Shown here: positions 24,948 through 37,867 of the stretch, piece by piece
How the letters are laid out: each line of letters opens with the position of its first letter
How positions within the stretch are numbered: position 1 is the first letter of the stretch
From: Chamaecrista fasciculata
Lineage: Eukaryota > Streptophyta > Magnoliopsida > Fabales > Fabaceae
DNA: 64,000 nt
Direction: 5' to 3'
NCBI GenBank assembly: GCA_003254925.1
Contig: QANZ01028415.1
Coordinates: 62,001-126,000 of the forward strand
Translations under genes and position numbers: made by a program
The notes under the pieces: generated by a model
Told to the model about the DNA's origin: nothing
Database searches by the model: none
The model's input: only the letters and a program-made list of their open reading frames with translations

Positions 24948-25609
24948 ATCCGAGGTAGGGATGGCAATTTATATCCTAACTTAGGATATCCGTCCGTATC
25001 CGTCCGAAAAAATATCCGATATCCGTCGGATACCGGATATCGGATAGGATACGGATAGTGAAAATTAATTTTTTTTTCGGATATTGGTCGGATACGGATA
25101 TTGTCCTCGGATACCCTATATCCGTCCGAAATGAACGGATATTTAGGGTATCCGATATCCGATACCCTATTACTTATTTTATTTTTATATTTTACATCTA
25201 ATTTAATATTTTATATAAAAATATTTAAATTTAATTAATTAGATTTATATATAGTTTTTATATAATCATTTTTAGTTATTCTATATTTAATTTTTTATTT
25301 AAAAAAAATAAATTTAAAATGTAAATAAATAATAATTTCATTTAATTATATTAGTTGGCGGATAATGGATATCGGATACCCGGTATATCCGATTTATAAA
25401 ATAGGATATCCTATCTTATACCCATATTTTTTCGGATATTTCGGATATTTCGGGTATCCGTCGGATACCGGATATCGGATAGGGTGCGGATACGGATGTT
25501 AATTTATCGGATACGGATAGGATATGGATATTGGATAGGATAAACGGATACGGATACGGATAGTGAAAAAAATACGGATATCCTATCGGTTGCCATCCCT
25601 AATCCGAGG
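24948..25609. mobile_element. hAT-type MITE, 646 bp, 8-bp TSD
   Basis: The element spans 24956-25601 with perfect terminal inverted repeats TAGGGATGGCAA and TTGCCATCCCTA. It is flanked by ATCCGAGG at 24948-24955 and 25602-25609. The body is dominated by CGGATATCC/GGATACGGATA subrepeats. TAGGG-type termini with 8-bp duplications are typical of the hAT superfamily. No transposase. Confidence 0.95.
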
Positions 25610-25730
25610 TTCATGTATTCAATATTGTCTTACTACACCAACATATTATAATGTTTTTTTAAGGCTATTAGCCTATTAGGCTAATGCGTCCAACAATATG
25701 CATTTCATTACTTTATTTATTGTCAAATAC

Positions 25731-25776
25731 TCAAATCCCATTACTTTTTTTTGGCCGAAGTCAAATCCCATTACTT
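25731..25776. repeat. 14-bp micro-insertion, 16-bp direct repeat
   Basis: TCAAATCCCATTACTT at 25731-25746 and 25761-25776 encloses T6-GGCCGAAG (minus strand CTTCGGCC-A6). Confidence 0.9.
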
Positions 25777-25898
25777 GCTGTTAAGAATCTGAGCGTTTTA
25801 TCAAGATTATAAAATATTTGAATGGAAGCTAGCTAAATGTGGGCCAAACCTTGGTTTGTATTGTGATTGGGTGATTTGAAATGGATTTGAAATGAAGA

Positions 25899-25900
<2 letters not shown>

Positions 25901-25932
<32 letters not shown>
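25901..25932. repeat. (TA)n microsatellite
   Basis: About 16 perfect TA units. Confidence 0.95.
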
Positions 25933-25933
<1 letters not shown>

Positions 25934-27116
25934 ATCCTTATTTCCCAATGTGGCTATGAAACCGGCCACTCAAGGATAGCTTTCTAATGAAACTAAAATC
26001 TCTAGCTAGGATCGAACAGTACAAGAGTATTCTGATTTCCACAAATATAAAACATGAACTCATGAGTTTGAGGTTGACCACACGCGCTTTTATTTTATAT
26101 ACGAACTATATATATCTCTCAGGTAATTTATTTATTTTTTTACATTGATTAATTTGTAATGTAAATGTTTGTTTCTGGAAATGAAATGCGATCCATAACT
26201 AACCAGAAAAAATATCATTTTTTTTCCGGTTCATTAGAATTGATATACGACAGTGAAGGAAATAACTTGGTATTTGAAAATAATTAACTTGTACAAGGCA
26301 TTATATATGAAGCTAATTATGATTTGTTGGTTGTTAGGCACTCGTAATTTTGTGAAGTCCAGAGCAACAAGCCGTATGGCCCAATTTCCTTTATTTTTTT
26401 TAAATTATTCTGAAGATGTATGTGGTTCAATTATCTTATGAGGCCTTTTAAAAAACATTAAAAACAAAAAACACATTAGCAGCTAGCACCGAGATATTAT
26501 ATATACATATATATTAATGACATATAATTGTTTCTTAATTTAAATATTATATATTCATCATGCATGTAGTCTTTTGTTAGAATAAACAAGTTGATGATAA
26601 ACGTTTAAAATGAAACGCTTTACATGTTTGTTTATCCTGGTAGTCAAATTATTTCGGTGTTGTGATGTTAGAAACACAATACGTATATTGTGTTATCTCA
26701 TGTCCTAAACAAACAAAAAAAATTGGGTGTGTTAACAGTTTAATACAGCACAACAAAATCCGAACGAATAAGTCAATAACCTAGATCTCAATTGACAAAT
26801 GGCAATATATATATAGTTGAAGGCGTTTAATTAGTATGAATATTTTCAATGTGAGTTCTTGGAAATCCAAAAAGTAAAAAAGAAAATGTTGTATTTATCT
26901 CAATTGACGCGGCGCTATAAAGAGGAAATGAATTAATTTGTATGGGATAAATATATGGATAGAAGAAAATATATAGTTGATGATGAAGGGAAGGGGGTAT
27001 AGTAATTAGGGAGTAATGGTAGAGATATATGGATGTTGAAGTGTTCCAAGCTCGCATGGGAACGTGGATTAGAAGTTTGCGGCGTTGAAGAAGTGAGTAA
27101 GAAGAGGCATATATAA
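25933..27116. other. Intergenic, AT-rich, no gene recognised
   Basis: Only short frames without domains (26253-26441, 26827-27057). Nothing can be supported. Confidence 0.55.
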
Positions 27117-28239
27117 TATATTATAGGTTAAAGTGCGAATTTGGTCCTCTAACTTTGCTTTAATTCTCAAATCAGTCCTATAATTTTTTGTCTCGAATTT
27201 GGTCTTGTATCTTTGCTCCAGGTCCCAAATAAGTCCTATATCTTTTTTTGTCTCAGTTTTGGTCCCATATGTTTTGAAAACCTTCCACCGTTAGTCCTCT
27301 GTCTATTTTAAAAAACAGTTTAGTCCTGAAAACTTCAAGTCCCTCTCACTTTAGTCCCTAACTATCAAAATGAAAGTGAAAGGGCATCCCTGAAGATTCC
27401 CAAACCTTACATCTTGGTCTCTAATCCATGAATTCTTCATGAAATGTTGTAATAGAAATGCAAAAAAAAAAATACAAATTAAAAGCAAATAACATAGGGA
27501 CCAAAACTGAAAATGCATAAAATTTTAAACCCACTGAAAAACATACGGAAATCGCAAAAAAACTCAAAAAACTCATAAAAAACCTCAATTTTCATTGAAA
27601 TCACACTCAAATAATCGCCCTCATATGCTTTACGAAAGAATTTTTGAAAATCCAAACTTTTGAGGAGGGAGATAATAGAAGATTCCCTTACATTCGGTGA
27701 TTTCGAGAAAGAAGTTTTGAAATCCCTTACATTTCTTCTATCACCTCCCTCCTCAAAAGTTTGGATTTTCGAAATTATTTTTTAAAGCATTTGAGGGGCG
27801 ATTAGTTGAGTGAGATTTCAGTGAGAATTGAGGTTTTTGGATGAGTTCTTGAGTTTATTGGCGATTTTCGTATGTTTTCCTGCGAGTTTGGGGCATTTCC
27901 CGATGGGTTTTAAATTTTATGCGCTTTCAGTTTTGGTCCCTCTGTCATTTGCTTTAATTTGTGTTGTTTTTGCATCTATATTCTATTTATGAAGAATTCA
28001 TGGATTAGGGACCCAGATATAAGGTTTGAGAATTTTCAAGGATGCTCTTTCACTTTCATTTTGATAGTCAGGGACTTGAAGTTTTCAGGACTAAACTGTA
28101 ATTTAAAATAGACAGAGGACTAACGATGGGTGCTTTTCAAAATATATGAGACCAAAACTGAGAAAAAAAAAGTTATAAGACTGATTTGGAAACTGAAACA
28201 AAGTTACATGACCAAATTCACACTTTGACTTATATTATA
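27117..28239. mobile_element. GGNTAAAG foldback element, 1105 bp, 9-bp TSD
   Basis: The element spans 27126-28230. Left end GGTTAAAGTGCGAATTTGG; right end the inverse, CCAAATTCACACTTTGACT. TATATTATA flanks at 27117-27125 and 28231-28239. Arms of roughly 500 bp are near-mirror images meeting near 27690, so the transcript or single strand would form a very long hairpin. No coding capacity. Confidence 0.85.
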
Positions 28240-28324
28240 TATAAAATAGATATGTAAATGTAAAAGGAATTCGCACTTTGACTTATATTATATACAAAAT
28301 AGATATATAAATGTAAAAGGAATT
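28221..28324. repeat. 53-bp tandem duplication at the edge of the foldback element
   Basis: CACTTTGACTTATATTATAT starts at 28221 and again at 28274. Both copies run to AAAAGGAATT. One unit contains the terminal bases of the foldback element plus its right flank, so the duplication came after insertion. Confidence 0.85.
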
Positions 28325-28442
28325 AGGAGGATGAATTTATGGATATTGATATACTGATCCGAGTCAAAGGGAAAACAGGGTACGAGGAGGGATTGGCGGA
28401 GAAGGGCGGTCTCTAATAATGAAATCCAGATACATACATACC

Positions 28443-28450
28443 TATATAAA
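28443..28450 (+). promoter_or_regulatory. Candidate TATA box of the intronless sugar transporter
   Basis: TATATAAA occurs about 340 bp upstream of the ATG at 28792. It would imply a long leader; other starts are possible. Confidence 0.35.
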
Positions 28451-28791
28451 AGCACAACACACGCCCTGCTCCCAACGTAACGCTCATCTTGTTCGTATCG
28501 CACAAATACGTACACACTAACTAGTACACCACAATACGTACCAAGTGCTGAATCCACCACCCTATATCATCATACTATTCACAAACTAACCCAATTATTA
28601 CATTACTACATTCTATTCACACTGCTTTTCCTTATACGTACGTACGTACCCCACCAAACAAAGGAACAAACAAACAAGTTATTTTTACATTCCATTCCAT
28701 CTATAGAGTGGCGGTATACTCGTACGACGTGCGTGTTGGGAAACAAGAAAAAAAGGAAGAAGAGAAGTGAGGATCGGAGGATATATAGAGA

Positions 28792-30306
28792 ATGGTTGCG
28801 GGGGGATTCTCCGGGGGGTCGAACCCCGACGGCCCTGAGTTCGAAGCGAAGATCACAACGGCGGTGATCATCTCGTGCATGATGGCGGCGACGGGAGGTC
28901 TGATGTTCGGCTATGACACCGGCATCTCGGGCGGTGTGACGTCCATGCCGGAGTTCCTGAAAAAATTCTTTCCGTCGGTTTACGAGAGAACCAAAGATGG
29001 ATCCGCCACGCCGGAAAGCAACTACTGCAAATACGACAATCAGAACCTTCAGCTGTTCACGTCCTCCCTGTACTTCGCCGCCCTCATCGCCTCCCTGGGA
29101 GCCGGCACCGTTACCCGGAAGCTGGGCCGCAAGCTCACCATGCTCATCGCTGGCATCTTCTTCGTCATCGGCACCATCCTCAACGGCGCCGCCATGGACC
29201 TCCCCATGCTCATCGCCGGGAGGCTGCTTCTTGGATGCGGCGTGGGGTTTGCCAATCAGGCCGTGCCGGTGTTCCTCTCGGAGATCGCTCCTACCCGGAT
29301 CCGTGGGGCTCTCAACATTCTTTTCCAGCTCAATGTCACCATAGGCATCCTCATCGCCAATCTCATCAACTGGTTCACCGCCAAGATCAAGGGAGGGTAC
29401 GGGTGGAGAGTGTCTTTAGCCATTGCCGGAGTCCCCGCGCTTTTGCTGGTGGTAGGATCACTAATCGTGGATGACACTCCCAACAGCTTGATCGAGAGAG
29501 GGAAGCTAGAGGAAGGGAAGCGAGTGTTGAAGAAGATCCGAGGCGTGGAGAATGTGGATCCTGAGTATAATGAGTTGGTGGAGGCCAGTCAGGTGGCTAA
29601 ACAAGTCACCAACCCCTTCACTAACCTCATGAAGCCACACAACCGCCCTCCTCTCACCATCGCCATGTTCCTCCAGTTGTTTCAACAGTTCACTGGTATC
29701 AACGCCATCATGTTCTACGCTCCCGTCCTCTTCAATACCTTGGGATTCAAACACGACGCCTCCTTGTACTCCGCCGTCATCACCGGCGCCGTCAACGTCC
29801 TCTCCACCCTCGTCTCCGTCTACTGCGTCGACAAGGCCGGCCGCAGAGTCCTCCTTTTAGAAGCATGCGTTCAGATGTTTATCTCCCAGATGGTCATCGC
29901 TGTCGTCCTCGGCGTCAAGCTTCATGACGACACCCCCAAGCTAGAACCAGGCTACGCCATCCTCGTCGTGGTCATGGTTTGCACCTTCGTGGCAGCATTC
30001 GCATGGTCTTGGGGCCCACTGGGTTGGCTCATTCCCAGCGAGACATTCCCGCTGGAGACTCGGTCAGCGGGACAGAGTGTGACTGTGTTCACGAACATGC
30101 TTTTCACGTGCGTGATAGCACAGTCGTTCTTGTCGATGCTGTGCACGTTCAAGTGGGGGATATTCTTGTTCTTCTCGGGATGGGTGGCGGTGATGTGTGC
30201 CTTCACAATCTTCTTGATCCCGGAGACCAAGGGAATCCCCATCGAGGAAATGAACGAGAGAGTGTGGGGTCGCCATTGGCTTTGGAGCAAGTATGCACAC
30301 CACTGA
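28792..30306 (+). CDS. Sugar transport protein (STP family), H+/monosaccharide symporter, intronless, 504 aa
   Basis: A single uninterrupted frame from ATG (28792) to TGA. It is a 12-helix major facilitator of the plasma membrane that imports hexoses with protons. Visible family features: EAKIT N-terminus; MFGYDTGISGG with Asp42, the proton-coupling acid; NYCKYDNQ with Cys79, the lid cysteine that pairs with the Cys in [22 protein letters not shown] with Arg144; [59 protein letters not shown]; and IPETKGIPIEEM. It is closest, by eye, to the STP13-like gene at 38941. It differs from that gene in having no introns, a short C-tail (ending WLWSKYAHH) and GC-rich third positions. A functional gene is likely; which STP number it matches cannot be decided. 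Confidence 0.95.
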   Translation: MVAGGFSGGSNPDGPEFEAKITTAVIISCMMAATGGLMFGYDTGISGGVTSMPEFLKKFFPSVYERTKDGSATPESNYCKYDNQNLQLFTSSLYFAALIASLGAGTVTRKLGRKLTMLIAGIFFVIGTILNGAAMDLPMLIAGRLLLGCGVGFANQAVPVFLSEIAPTRIRGALNILFQLNVTIGILIANLINWFTAKIKGGYGWRVSLAIAGVPALLLVVGSLIVDDTPNSLIERGKLEEGKRVLKKIRGVENVDPEYNELVEASQVAKQVTNPFTNLMKPHNRPPLTIAMFLQLFQQFTGINAIMFYAPVLFNTLGFKHDASLYSAVITGAVNVLSTLVSVYCVDKAGRRVLLLEACVQMFISQMVIAVVLGVKLHDDTPKLEPGYAILVVVMVCTFVAAFAWSWGPLGWLIPSETFPLETRSAGQSVTVFTNMLFTCVIAQSFLSMLCTFKWGIFLFFSGWVAVMCAFTIFLIPETKGIPIEEMNERVWGRHWLWSKYAHH

Positions 30307-30619
30307 TCCATCATAACTCATGGAGTAACAAATAACCACGACGCACCTCCACAATTATATTCGCATTTGGCACCACCTCGCTGTACACCAGTAAAACCTC
30401 AAACTCATTTGTTTTCCTTACCTATCGATTCGATCACCATGTATTCATGCAACCCTCCATCGGGAATATTCATATCTTGTACTCTTCTGTTTTGCTTTAT
30501 TATTCTTTTGTTTTACGCACCTACATTCTTCTCTCATATCACTTTCGAATTAAATTAACATGGATACATCACGTGTATTATACATACACCATTGCACAAA
30601 ACAGCGCTTCAATTTCAAT

Positions 30620-31670
30620 ATCAAATTAGTTACGTTCAACAATATTATCAACCAAGGCAAATCGTTTTATGCATCCATCACAATGACCTAAAAAACATTA
30701 TTTTTATTTCGACTAAAAATGTGATCGAATTGTGACCTACACTCGTGGAGACTTATATATTTATATTATTATCTTGACCTAATAATGAATAAAACTTGGT
30801 CAATATTTAATTCATTATGTGTTTCACAAAATTTGATTATTACCAATTGTAGCTTTTTGCCAAGCTCCCTTATATTTATGTGTTTCTTTATTGTTCAACT
30901 GTTTTATTTTTAAATTTTTTGGCCTGGCGAAACTTCAAATTACATGTTAGTATGTTTAAGTTTCTTTTAAAAAAACAATAAAGAAAGATGGGCTTGTTTG
31001 TATATATGAAGATTGGGCCTACAGAAAAGAGCCCATCGTACGAAGGAAAAAGAACACGGGTCGGATCCAAGTACCTAAAAGTCAACCATATCTGTAGGAG
31101 CCCACCTTAATATATGTAACCTTCCAAAAATTTTAAAACAAGTATAATATTTATTAATTAATATTTGATACATATATATATTACAATTAATATTAATAAT
31201 ATTATATATATATATATCTTATATTATATGGCTCTACCTCTTTCTAGTCATCTTTCATTTTTAACTTTAGGCTAAACTTTAATTAACCAATCAAAAAATA
31301 CATAATTGTTCACATTATAATTATAAATTAAATAAAAAACTAGAAAATGGGTTAAGAACGTGGGTTGTGCTTCTCTCTCTCCCTATCTTTCTCTATAATG
31401 TGGGAAATACCAAAGTTTATTTTTTTTAGGCAAAAACCTCACTTTGGTCCATAATATTTACTATTAATTTCATTTTGATAACGGACACGCAAAGCCCTAT
31501 AGAGGAAGTCGGTTAAAAAAAAAAAAAAAGAGGGAGGTCACGTTTTCAACTTAAGCAACTTGCCCATTAAGTTAAATAAATAAATTACCAACTTTCTCGC
31601 TAAGAAATGGAGGGGGCATTTCTTCTATAAATTGAGGAAGAGTTCCATAGGTGAAAGCATGAAAGTATGG
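30620..31670. other. Intergenic, AT-rich, no gene
   Basis: 3' flank of the transporter. Frames here lack domains and I see no structured element. Confidence 0.5.
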
Positions 31671-31671
31671 A

Positions 31672-31692
31672 AAGAGAGAGAGAGAGAGAGAG
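31672..31692. repeat. (GA)n microsatellite
   Basis: About ten GA units. Confidence 0.9.
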
Positions 31693-32600
31693 TCCAAGAG
31701 AGTGAGGGAATTAACAGAGAGATATCGAGATGATGAGGGATTAAGATTAGGGACTAAAACAAAATAAATATGAAAGAGAAAGAGTAACATGAGATTAAGA
31801 GAATAACATGTGAAAATTAGGTAGGTTAAGGATTTATCACTTTATTTTTATTATGTATAAGTTTACTTATATTTTAATCTTATCAGTATTTTATTTTGAT
31901 ACTTTATTATCTCAAACTCAATAACATGAAGATGATCTCAAAATGTTATGGAGATATGATCCTCTGTATGGAGAGGTGATCTCGAGAGAGATGATCCTTG
32001 GTGAGTGAGAAAAGTCACCAGGTGATCTCAATCATGGTTTGTCTGTTTGGATCCAGTTGGGGGACGCCCTAGTATATACAGAGACGGTAAGTGAGGAAAG
32101 CCACCAACTATGAGATGGTACGGTAAAAGAGACTGTGACCATAATGTTAAAGTAAAGTTAATGATGTATTTAATTTATGTATTTGAGCTTGAGATTATGT
32201 TTTATATATTTGTTGAAATATTTATATTATTTGTGTAACTTACGGGATATCATGTAAACTTTTTTAACTTGTCTTCTTTTCTACTGAGAATTTTCAATTC
32301 CCACTCTTATTTTATGATGTATCCAAATCAAGAATATGATGAATCGTGCTTAGAAGTCAATCGATCACGTTTAGGATGGGAGCTATATATAAAGGACTAG
32401 AAGTCTAATTGATAAACTATTTAATTTATGTAACAAGAATTATGTATATAAATAATTTTATTTATTTGACAAATTATTTAGTGATATTTAATGATATTTT
32501 ATATTTTATTTTTAAAATAGAGTCAATTTTTTATGAGATTTATTATAATAGTGTAATTATAAAGGGTGTTACAATATATATAGCCGTCGAGTATAATAAG

Positions 32601-32634
32601 TAATTAATAACTATTAGTAATTAATAACTATTAG
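32601..32634. repeat. 17-bp perfect tandem duplication
   Basis: TAATTAATAACTATTAG occurs twice head to tail. Confidence 0.9.
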
Positions 32635-32714
32635 TCTAAACAAGCATATAAGTCTGTCCAATGTTAATTAGCAAGTATGCCAAAATCGATAATCCATTCA
32701 TTGACATTGTAGCA

Positions 32715-33562
32715 TTTCCAATGAAGCACGGGTACGTTATTTTAGTCCCCGTATCCATATCAGGTACGTATCCGTAATAAGATACATTTAGATACGTATC
32801 TGATGAAGACTTTGGTATTTTGCGGTTTTGCCCATCTCAAACTAACAAAAAACATAATCGAAAATCACGGGCTAAACAAATCGTATCATATCCAAGAAAA
32901 TCAAATTAAGTTTGAATAATTTTGAAATTAATCACCCATAAAATCATTAATATAGCCGACTTAATGAACATCACCTTCAAATAAGAGAAAACAAATAGAG
33001 AAGAGAAGAAACAGAGGAAGAAAAATAGAGCAGAGTAAAACTTCGAAAGTGGCAGGAAGAACTTTGAGTTGCCATCATACTGAATATTTGAAGAGCAATA
33101 AATCATCGTTGGAAGAGCATCGTTTTTGTGTGGAAGAAGGTGAAACTGGAAGTTGGAACTCTGATTGAAACGCCATTTTTGTTGCCACTCTAAGGTTGCC
33201 TTTTTGCACTGCGGACTTGAAAGGTTAGGTTTAATCAATTTTTACATTGTCCCTCTTTTATTTTTTAATATTATTTCATCATTAAAGAAACATTAAGAGA
33301 TGGATGCTTTCTTGAGATGCCCCCACGTTTTGTCTGGTAGTACTTGTTGTTTGGTTTAGGAGTTGAATTTTTGACTTTGTACTATGCTCTTTGTTTAATA
33401 TTAATATATTTTGTTTTTGGTTTTTACGAAAAAGGAGATTGAAATTGAATCAATTTCATTATTAAACTAATTATTTATTGTACCGTACCCGTACTCCATA
33501 ATTTGTAAAAATAGTTGTACCTCGTACCCGCACCCGCACCCGTACCCATGCCAGTGCAACGT
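32715..33562. mobile_element. Candidate terminal-inverted-repeat element with GGGTACG ends
   Basis: The left end AGCACGGGTACG and the right end CGTACCCATGCC are inverse to each other; GTATCC/GGTACG subrepeats lie inside both ends. The interior includes a non-repetitive stretch (32906-33238) with no recognisable protein. No matching flank duplication was found. Confidence 0.45.
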
Positions 33563-34941
33563 AGGGAAAGAAAGACAGATGATAAGAATTGTCTTTTTTG
33601 GCATTTAGAGTGCGAATCTGAACTTAAATAAAGATACGACAAAGATGTCGGTCATTACGTACAATGCCAAAAGCAGAGATCTTAGAGAGGGAACGAAACA
33701 AATGGTGGTTAGAGAATTAAGGGGGTTGAGATCTTCAGTTATGAACTATTTTTAGTTGTCTTTATTTTTTAAGAAAATTAAAATTATTACTATATGTAAA
33801 CCATATATAGAGAGTTGTTTAGGATTATTTGTGTGAGTATTTAAGTAGGTTATATGAGAATAAAGATTAACACTCACGTTAGGTATTTTGTCCATTTCTG
33901 TCTCTGACAGAATTATTTATTACGTGAGTGGATATCAAATATTCGAGGGTAGGTGACAAAAATGATCCCTGTAGGAGCAGTCAAAAGTGTTATAAAATTT
34001 GGGCTTATCTTAAATAGCTTTAATACGTAAGCATGGGGATTTGATTGTGGATTCTTGAATTCAAGAAATATTGAATATTGAATATGATATCCGTGTCCTG
34101 ATTTTCTTCTTCCAATTCACTTCTTTAGAATGTGAGATCCGCTTTGTTTTCTGTTCTCACCCAATGGCTTTGACTTTTGTTGGCAGTTTTTGAACCATTG
34201 CTTTATTTATTGAACCTTATCCAGATGGAACCAAATCTCAAACCTTCCCGATTTTATTTCAAATTTTGCTACCATCGTTTTGGACGAAATAACTTTCACC
34301 TGGTCAATTCTGGTGCCTCCCACTCAGACTACAACATTTGCATGCCTAGCTATATCATGCTCATCTCGCTGCCTTTCTTCCATATTTGTTTCCACGTCAT
34401 TAATTAGCTATCCATATTGATCATCCGGAGTGGTGCCTCGTAAGACCATTCCTACCTAGCTAGTGTGAAAATTAAAGTAATTATACGAATGAATTTAAAA
34501 TATACTGTAAAGTCATTATTCTAAGTTTCCCCAAAATGAGTAAAGCTTAGTTCTTTTAAGATAAAAAAGAAATTCAGGGGTGGAAGTTAACATATTACTT
34601 ATTAGATCCCAAATCTTCCAAAAATGTTGAGTTTTAAGAAAGTTAATTCCCGGTGAATGTGTTTATTAGCAAATAGCGTGCGTATAGATATCATTTTTGA
34701 GGTGTTAAGTTGACAATGCTTTTGTGGTGTGGCGTTTGAACTATTAGTAGTGGTAATTGTGTAATTTGGATTTTGGACGATGTTAATATATATATATATC
34801 TATTAAGTAGTCGCTTTTATGTTACGGCAGTTGGTAGTTGCATATCGTTGTAGCCAGGCCAGCATCATCAGCCATGAAGGCAAGAATGCAAAAAGAATCC
34901 TGGTTCCGATACATACGGAAAAGGAAACCAACTGACCAACG
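33563..34941. other. Intergenic, no gene recognised
   Basis: The frame 34177-34407 is short and shows no domain. Confidence 0.5.
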
Positions 34942-34992
34942 AAACAGAGTCTATCAATTTTTTTTTTTTAAACCAAACAGAGCCTATTAATT
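34942..34992. repeat. 15-bp micro-insertion, 18-bp imperfect direct repeat
   Basis: AAACAGAGTCTATCAATT (34942-34959) and AAACAGAGCCTATTAATT (34975-34992) enclose a T-run plus AAACC (minus strand GGTTT-A(n)). Two mismatches in the repeat suggest greater age. Confidence 0.65.
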
Positions 34993-37179
34993 AGATAAAG
35001 TAAAAAAATAAAAATTGTTTTGTAAAAGTGCTCCGTCCGTCCCAGACAGTGTTTCTAGATGGGCTTCTTAAAAAATAAAACATGTCATCAACTCATCATC
35101 ACATCACACGTTTAAGGTGACACTCACAACTCACAATGTGAAAGCAATTAAGTGGAGCTAATCTGCCACGTCATTTTGTTATTATCTAAAACGATATTTC
35201 CCCATATGCGTCTTCTCTTTCAGTTACCTTTTCTTTTTTATTCCCTTTTTATATTGCTTACATTTGCAGCATCATTGGAAATAATCAAATAATTAATTTA
35301 CTTATTTACTTGAATAAAAAAACGCATGATATTTTGAAAAAAGAAGAAGAATAAATAGTAATGATAAATCAGTATTAATTGCACGTGTCAAAGACTTTTA
35401 TCATGGGGACACCCCAACGGTCATAGTTGACTAATGAGAAATTATTTTTAGAAAATGTATTTTTTTCGTGTCTTAAATATTATAAAAAAAGTTATCAACA
35501 AAGTCTGTACAATTTATAAGTAGTTAGTTTTTTTTTTTACTTTTTTAAATATGATATTTTATATTCGAATTTAATCATACATATGAAAAAAAATATTAAT
35601 AAAGACTAGATTTATTTTAGTATTATTTTTATCGACGATTAGTTTTTGATTGTCTTTTAAAGGATATCGTAATTTACAAAAAATAAAATAAGGAATAATA
35701 TTATTGTGATGTGATAATTGGGGAATTAATCCAGGTTGGCTGTTGTTAATTATGTGTAGAACAAAAAAAGAAATATGATTGGTTCATAGTTATTGTTATT
35801 TAAGAAGCGGATAAATTAAAGATAAAATGTGGGTGCGGTTTAATTTGATGAGTTGAGACTTGTGTGTTTGAATTCCAAGGTAGAGAGAGTGTTGCCGTTA
35901 GATGCGATAATCTGTGTGTGTTTGTGTGTGTCAACAGGTTGTAGCGTATAACTTCACATGGATTTGGAACGAGAGGTTACGGTAGGATTTAGGAATAGGA
36001 AGGAGCACAGTGAGAGAGGAGGGATCACGAAATAAATGTGAAGTGTATGGACATTTGGTTTGGACCGGACTTATGAATTGACTCTCTCATCATTCATCTT
36101 TAATTGGATCCCTTTCATCTTTTGGATTTTGGTGAACTTGGCTAACTTGTATTTCTCTTTCTTTCCTTTCTTGCTACTTGTTTCATTTGTCCTTTTACTT
36201 TTAAGCGTTTAATTGCTCACCCAAGTTGCAATTTGGGCAGTACCCATTTCTGGCCATGGCCCTACCTGCTTCCATTTTCCGTTGATCTTTAATTTAGATG
36301 CTCTAAAATATTTTATGAATTCAAATAAAATAATAAGAAAATTATATAAATTCCACACTACTTTTGTTTTACTTTCACTAAAATTCCGTATATCAAAATC
36401 TCGACCATCATCTTAATCCTTCTTATCTTCTCAACCCAATCTCTTATTTTCTCGGTCTTCCACTTAAACCCCTTATTCTCTCGGTCTTCTTACCATCTTT
36501 TCATGAATCACAATTCATAATGCTATCTCATCTACATTCATTTCATTTCTCTCATTTTTTAATCATATGTTTTGGTCCCATTTTAATTAGATTTTTATGA
36601 TGTGTAAAATGAAATATGAGTACGATGGATTATTTGGATACCAACTCAGCATTTAACAGCCACCTTAGCACTTAACAGTGACACATCATCACTTAACGGT
36701 CGGATGATTGATAAACAACAACAGAGGGATCAAAACGTAGACGAAAGTGTACAATTGAGGGACTGAGTTGTAGTTTCCCACAATTTAAGGACCAAATCAT
36801 TGACTCAGTAACAATTAAGGGATAAAAAATAGATTTTTTCTTAAATTTTTCATGAGCTGTCAGCGAGGTTTTGATTCCTTCGAAGCATTTTTTTTTTAAA
36901 AAATAGCACGTATATAAGAAGGAAAATTAGACATTATACCGTAATAAACTATTGGTCCAAGTAGCATGAGGGCTTCAAATGCGAAACAAATATATTATGT
37001 GGTGTTGAGGGCCGTAAAATAAGCGTATTGACTATTGAGATGAGATGCATAGATTTTATTGTGATGGCCAATTTTAAAAATCACGATTCTTTCGTTTTTG
37101 TCTTCTACTATGCCACAAATTCAGGTCACGCCAAATTTTAATATAAATAACGAATTTAATATAGTTTTATTAATGTGAA
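34993..37179. other. Intergenic, diffuse repeat fragments only
   Basis: Includes an isolated CTCCGTCCGTCCC end near 35033 and, near 36570-36840, fragments with the GGTCCCATTTT and AAGGACCAAATC motifs of the foldback family. No gene is recognised; 36213-36416 has no domain. Confidence 0.45.
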
Positions 37180-37228
37180 AAGTGGTGCAGAATTTTGTTT
37201 CTTTGGCCTGAAGTGACGCAGCATTTTG
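37180..37228. repeat. 13-bp micro-insertion, 18-bp diverged direct repeat
   Basis: AAGTGGTGCAGAATTTTG (37180-37197) and AAGTGACGCAGCATTTTG (37211-37228) enclose TTTCTTTGGCCTG (minus strand CAGGCC-AAAGAAA). There are three mismatches, so this is an older event. Confidence 0.65.
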
Positions 37229-37631
37229 AAATATATATACAGTCACAGACAGTCCCTGTAATTATTTGATAATATTGTAGAACTAATGTAGCATCAGCTG
37301 TCACTGTAAGTTATAGACGCGTGGACATGATACTATATCCTATCGTTATATCTGCTAATAAATTTCTGTAAGAGTCAATTTTGGGAATTTTTTAGTATCT
37401 TTATTCTAATATTTAATATTAATATTTTGAATATTTGAATGTAAAATTAGATCGTATAAGATACGTGTAGTTTTTTATTATTAGAAAGTCCAAGTTGAGA
37501 CGGGAGTGCTATTCAAACATACAAATGGGCTTGAATTGATGAACCGAATCTTGTAATTTTTTAAAGCCAATTACTCATTAAACACTTTTCTTTATTAACA
37601 TCAGAATTATATATTTCTTTTTTTTTTTTTG

Positions 37632-37632
37632 N
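37632..37632. other. Undetermined base (n)
   Basis: The only ambiguous base in the window, directly after a long T-run. It marks a local sequencing or polishing problem. Confidence 0.99.
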
Positions 37633-37867
37633 TAAATAAAAAATAATATATTTATTTTAATATAATAAAAATATATAATAAACTCTTTAAATTTAAGTTG
37701 GATTCAATAAGAAAGTGATAATTAAGAGGATAAAAAATTAAATTTTCAAGTAAAAACTATTAAATAGTGTATTATTTTGAGTCTAAACATAATAAGATTT
37801 TTTTTTTAAAATAGCATCATTTTAATCAAGAAAAACTTTAAAAAATAAAAAATTAGAAAAAAAAAAC

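Noticed and set aside
29049-30354. Several antisense and out-of-frame ORFs over the intronless sugar transporter
   Set aside because: They arise from the GC-rich codon usage of the real gene and have no recognisable features.
35030-35060. CTCCGTCCGTCCC as the end of a Stowaway-type MITE
   Set aside because: No inverse end and no TA duplication could be found nearby.
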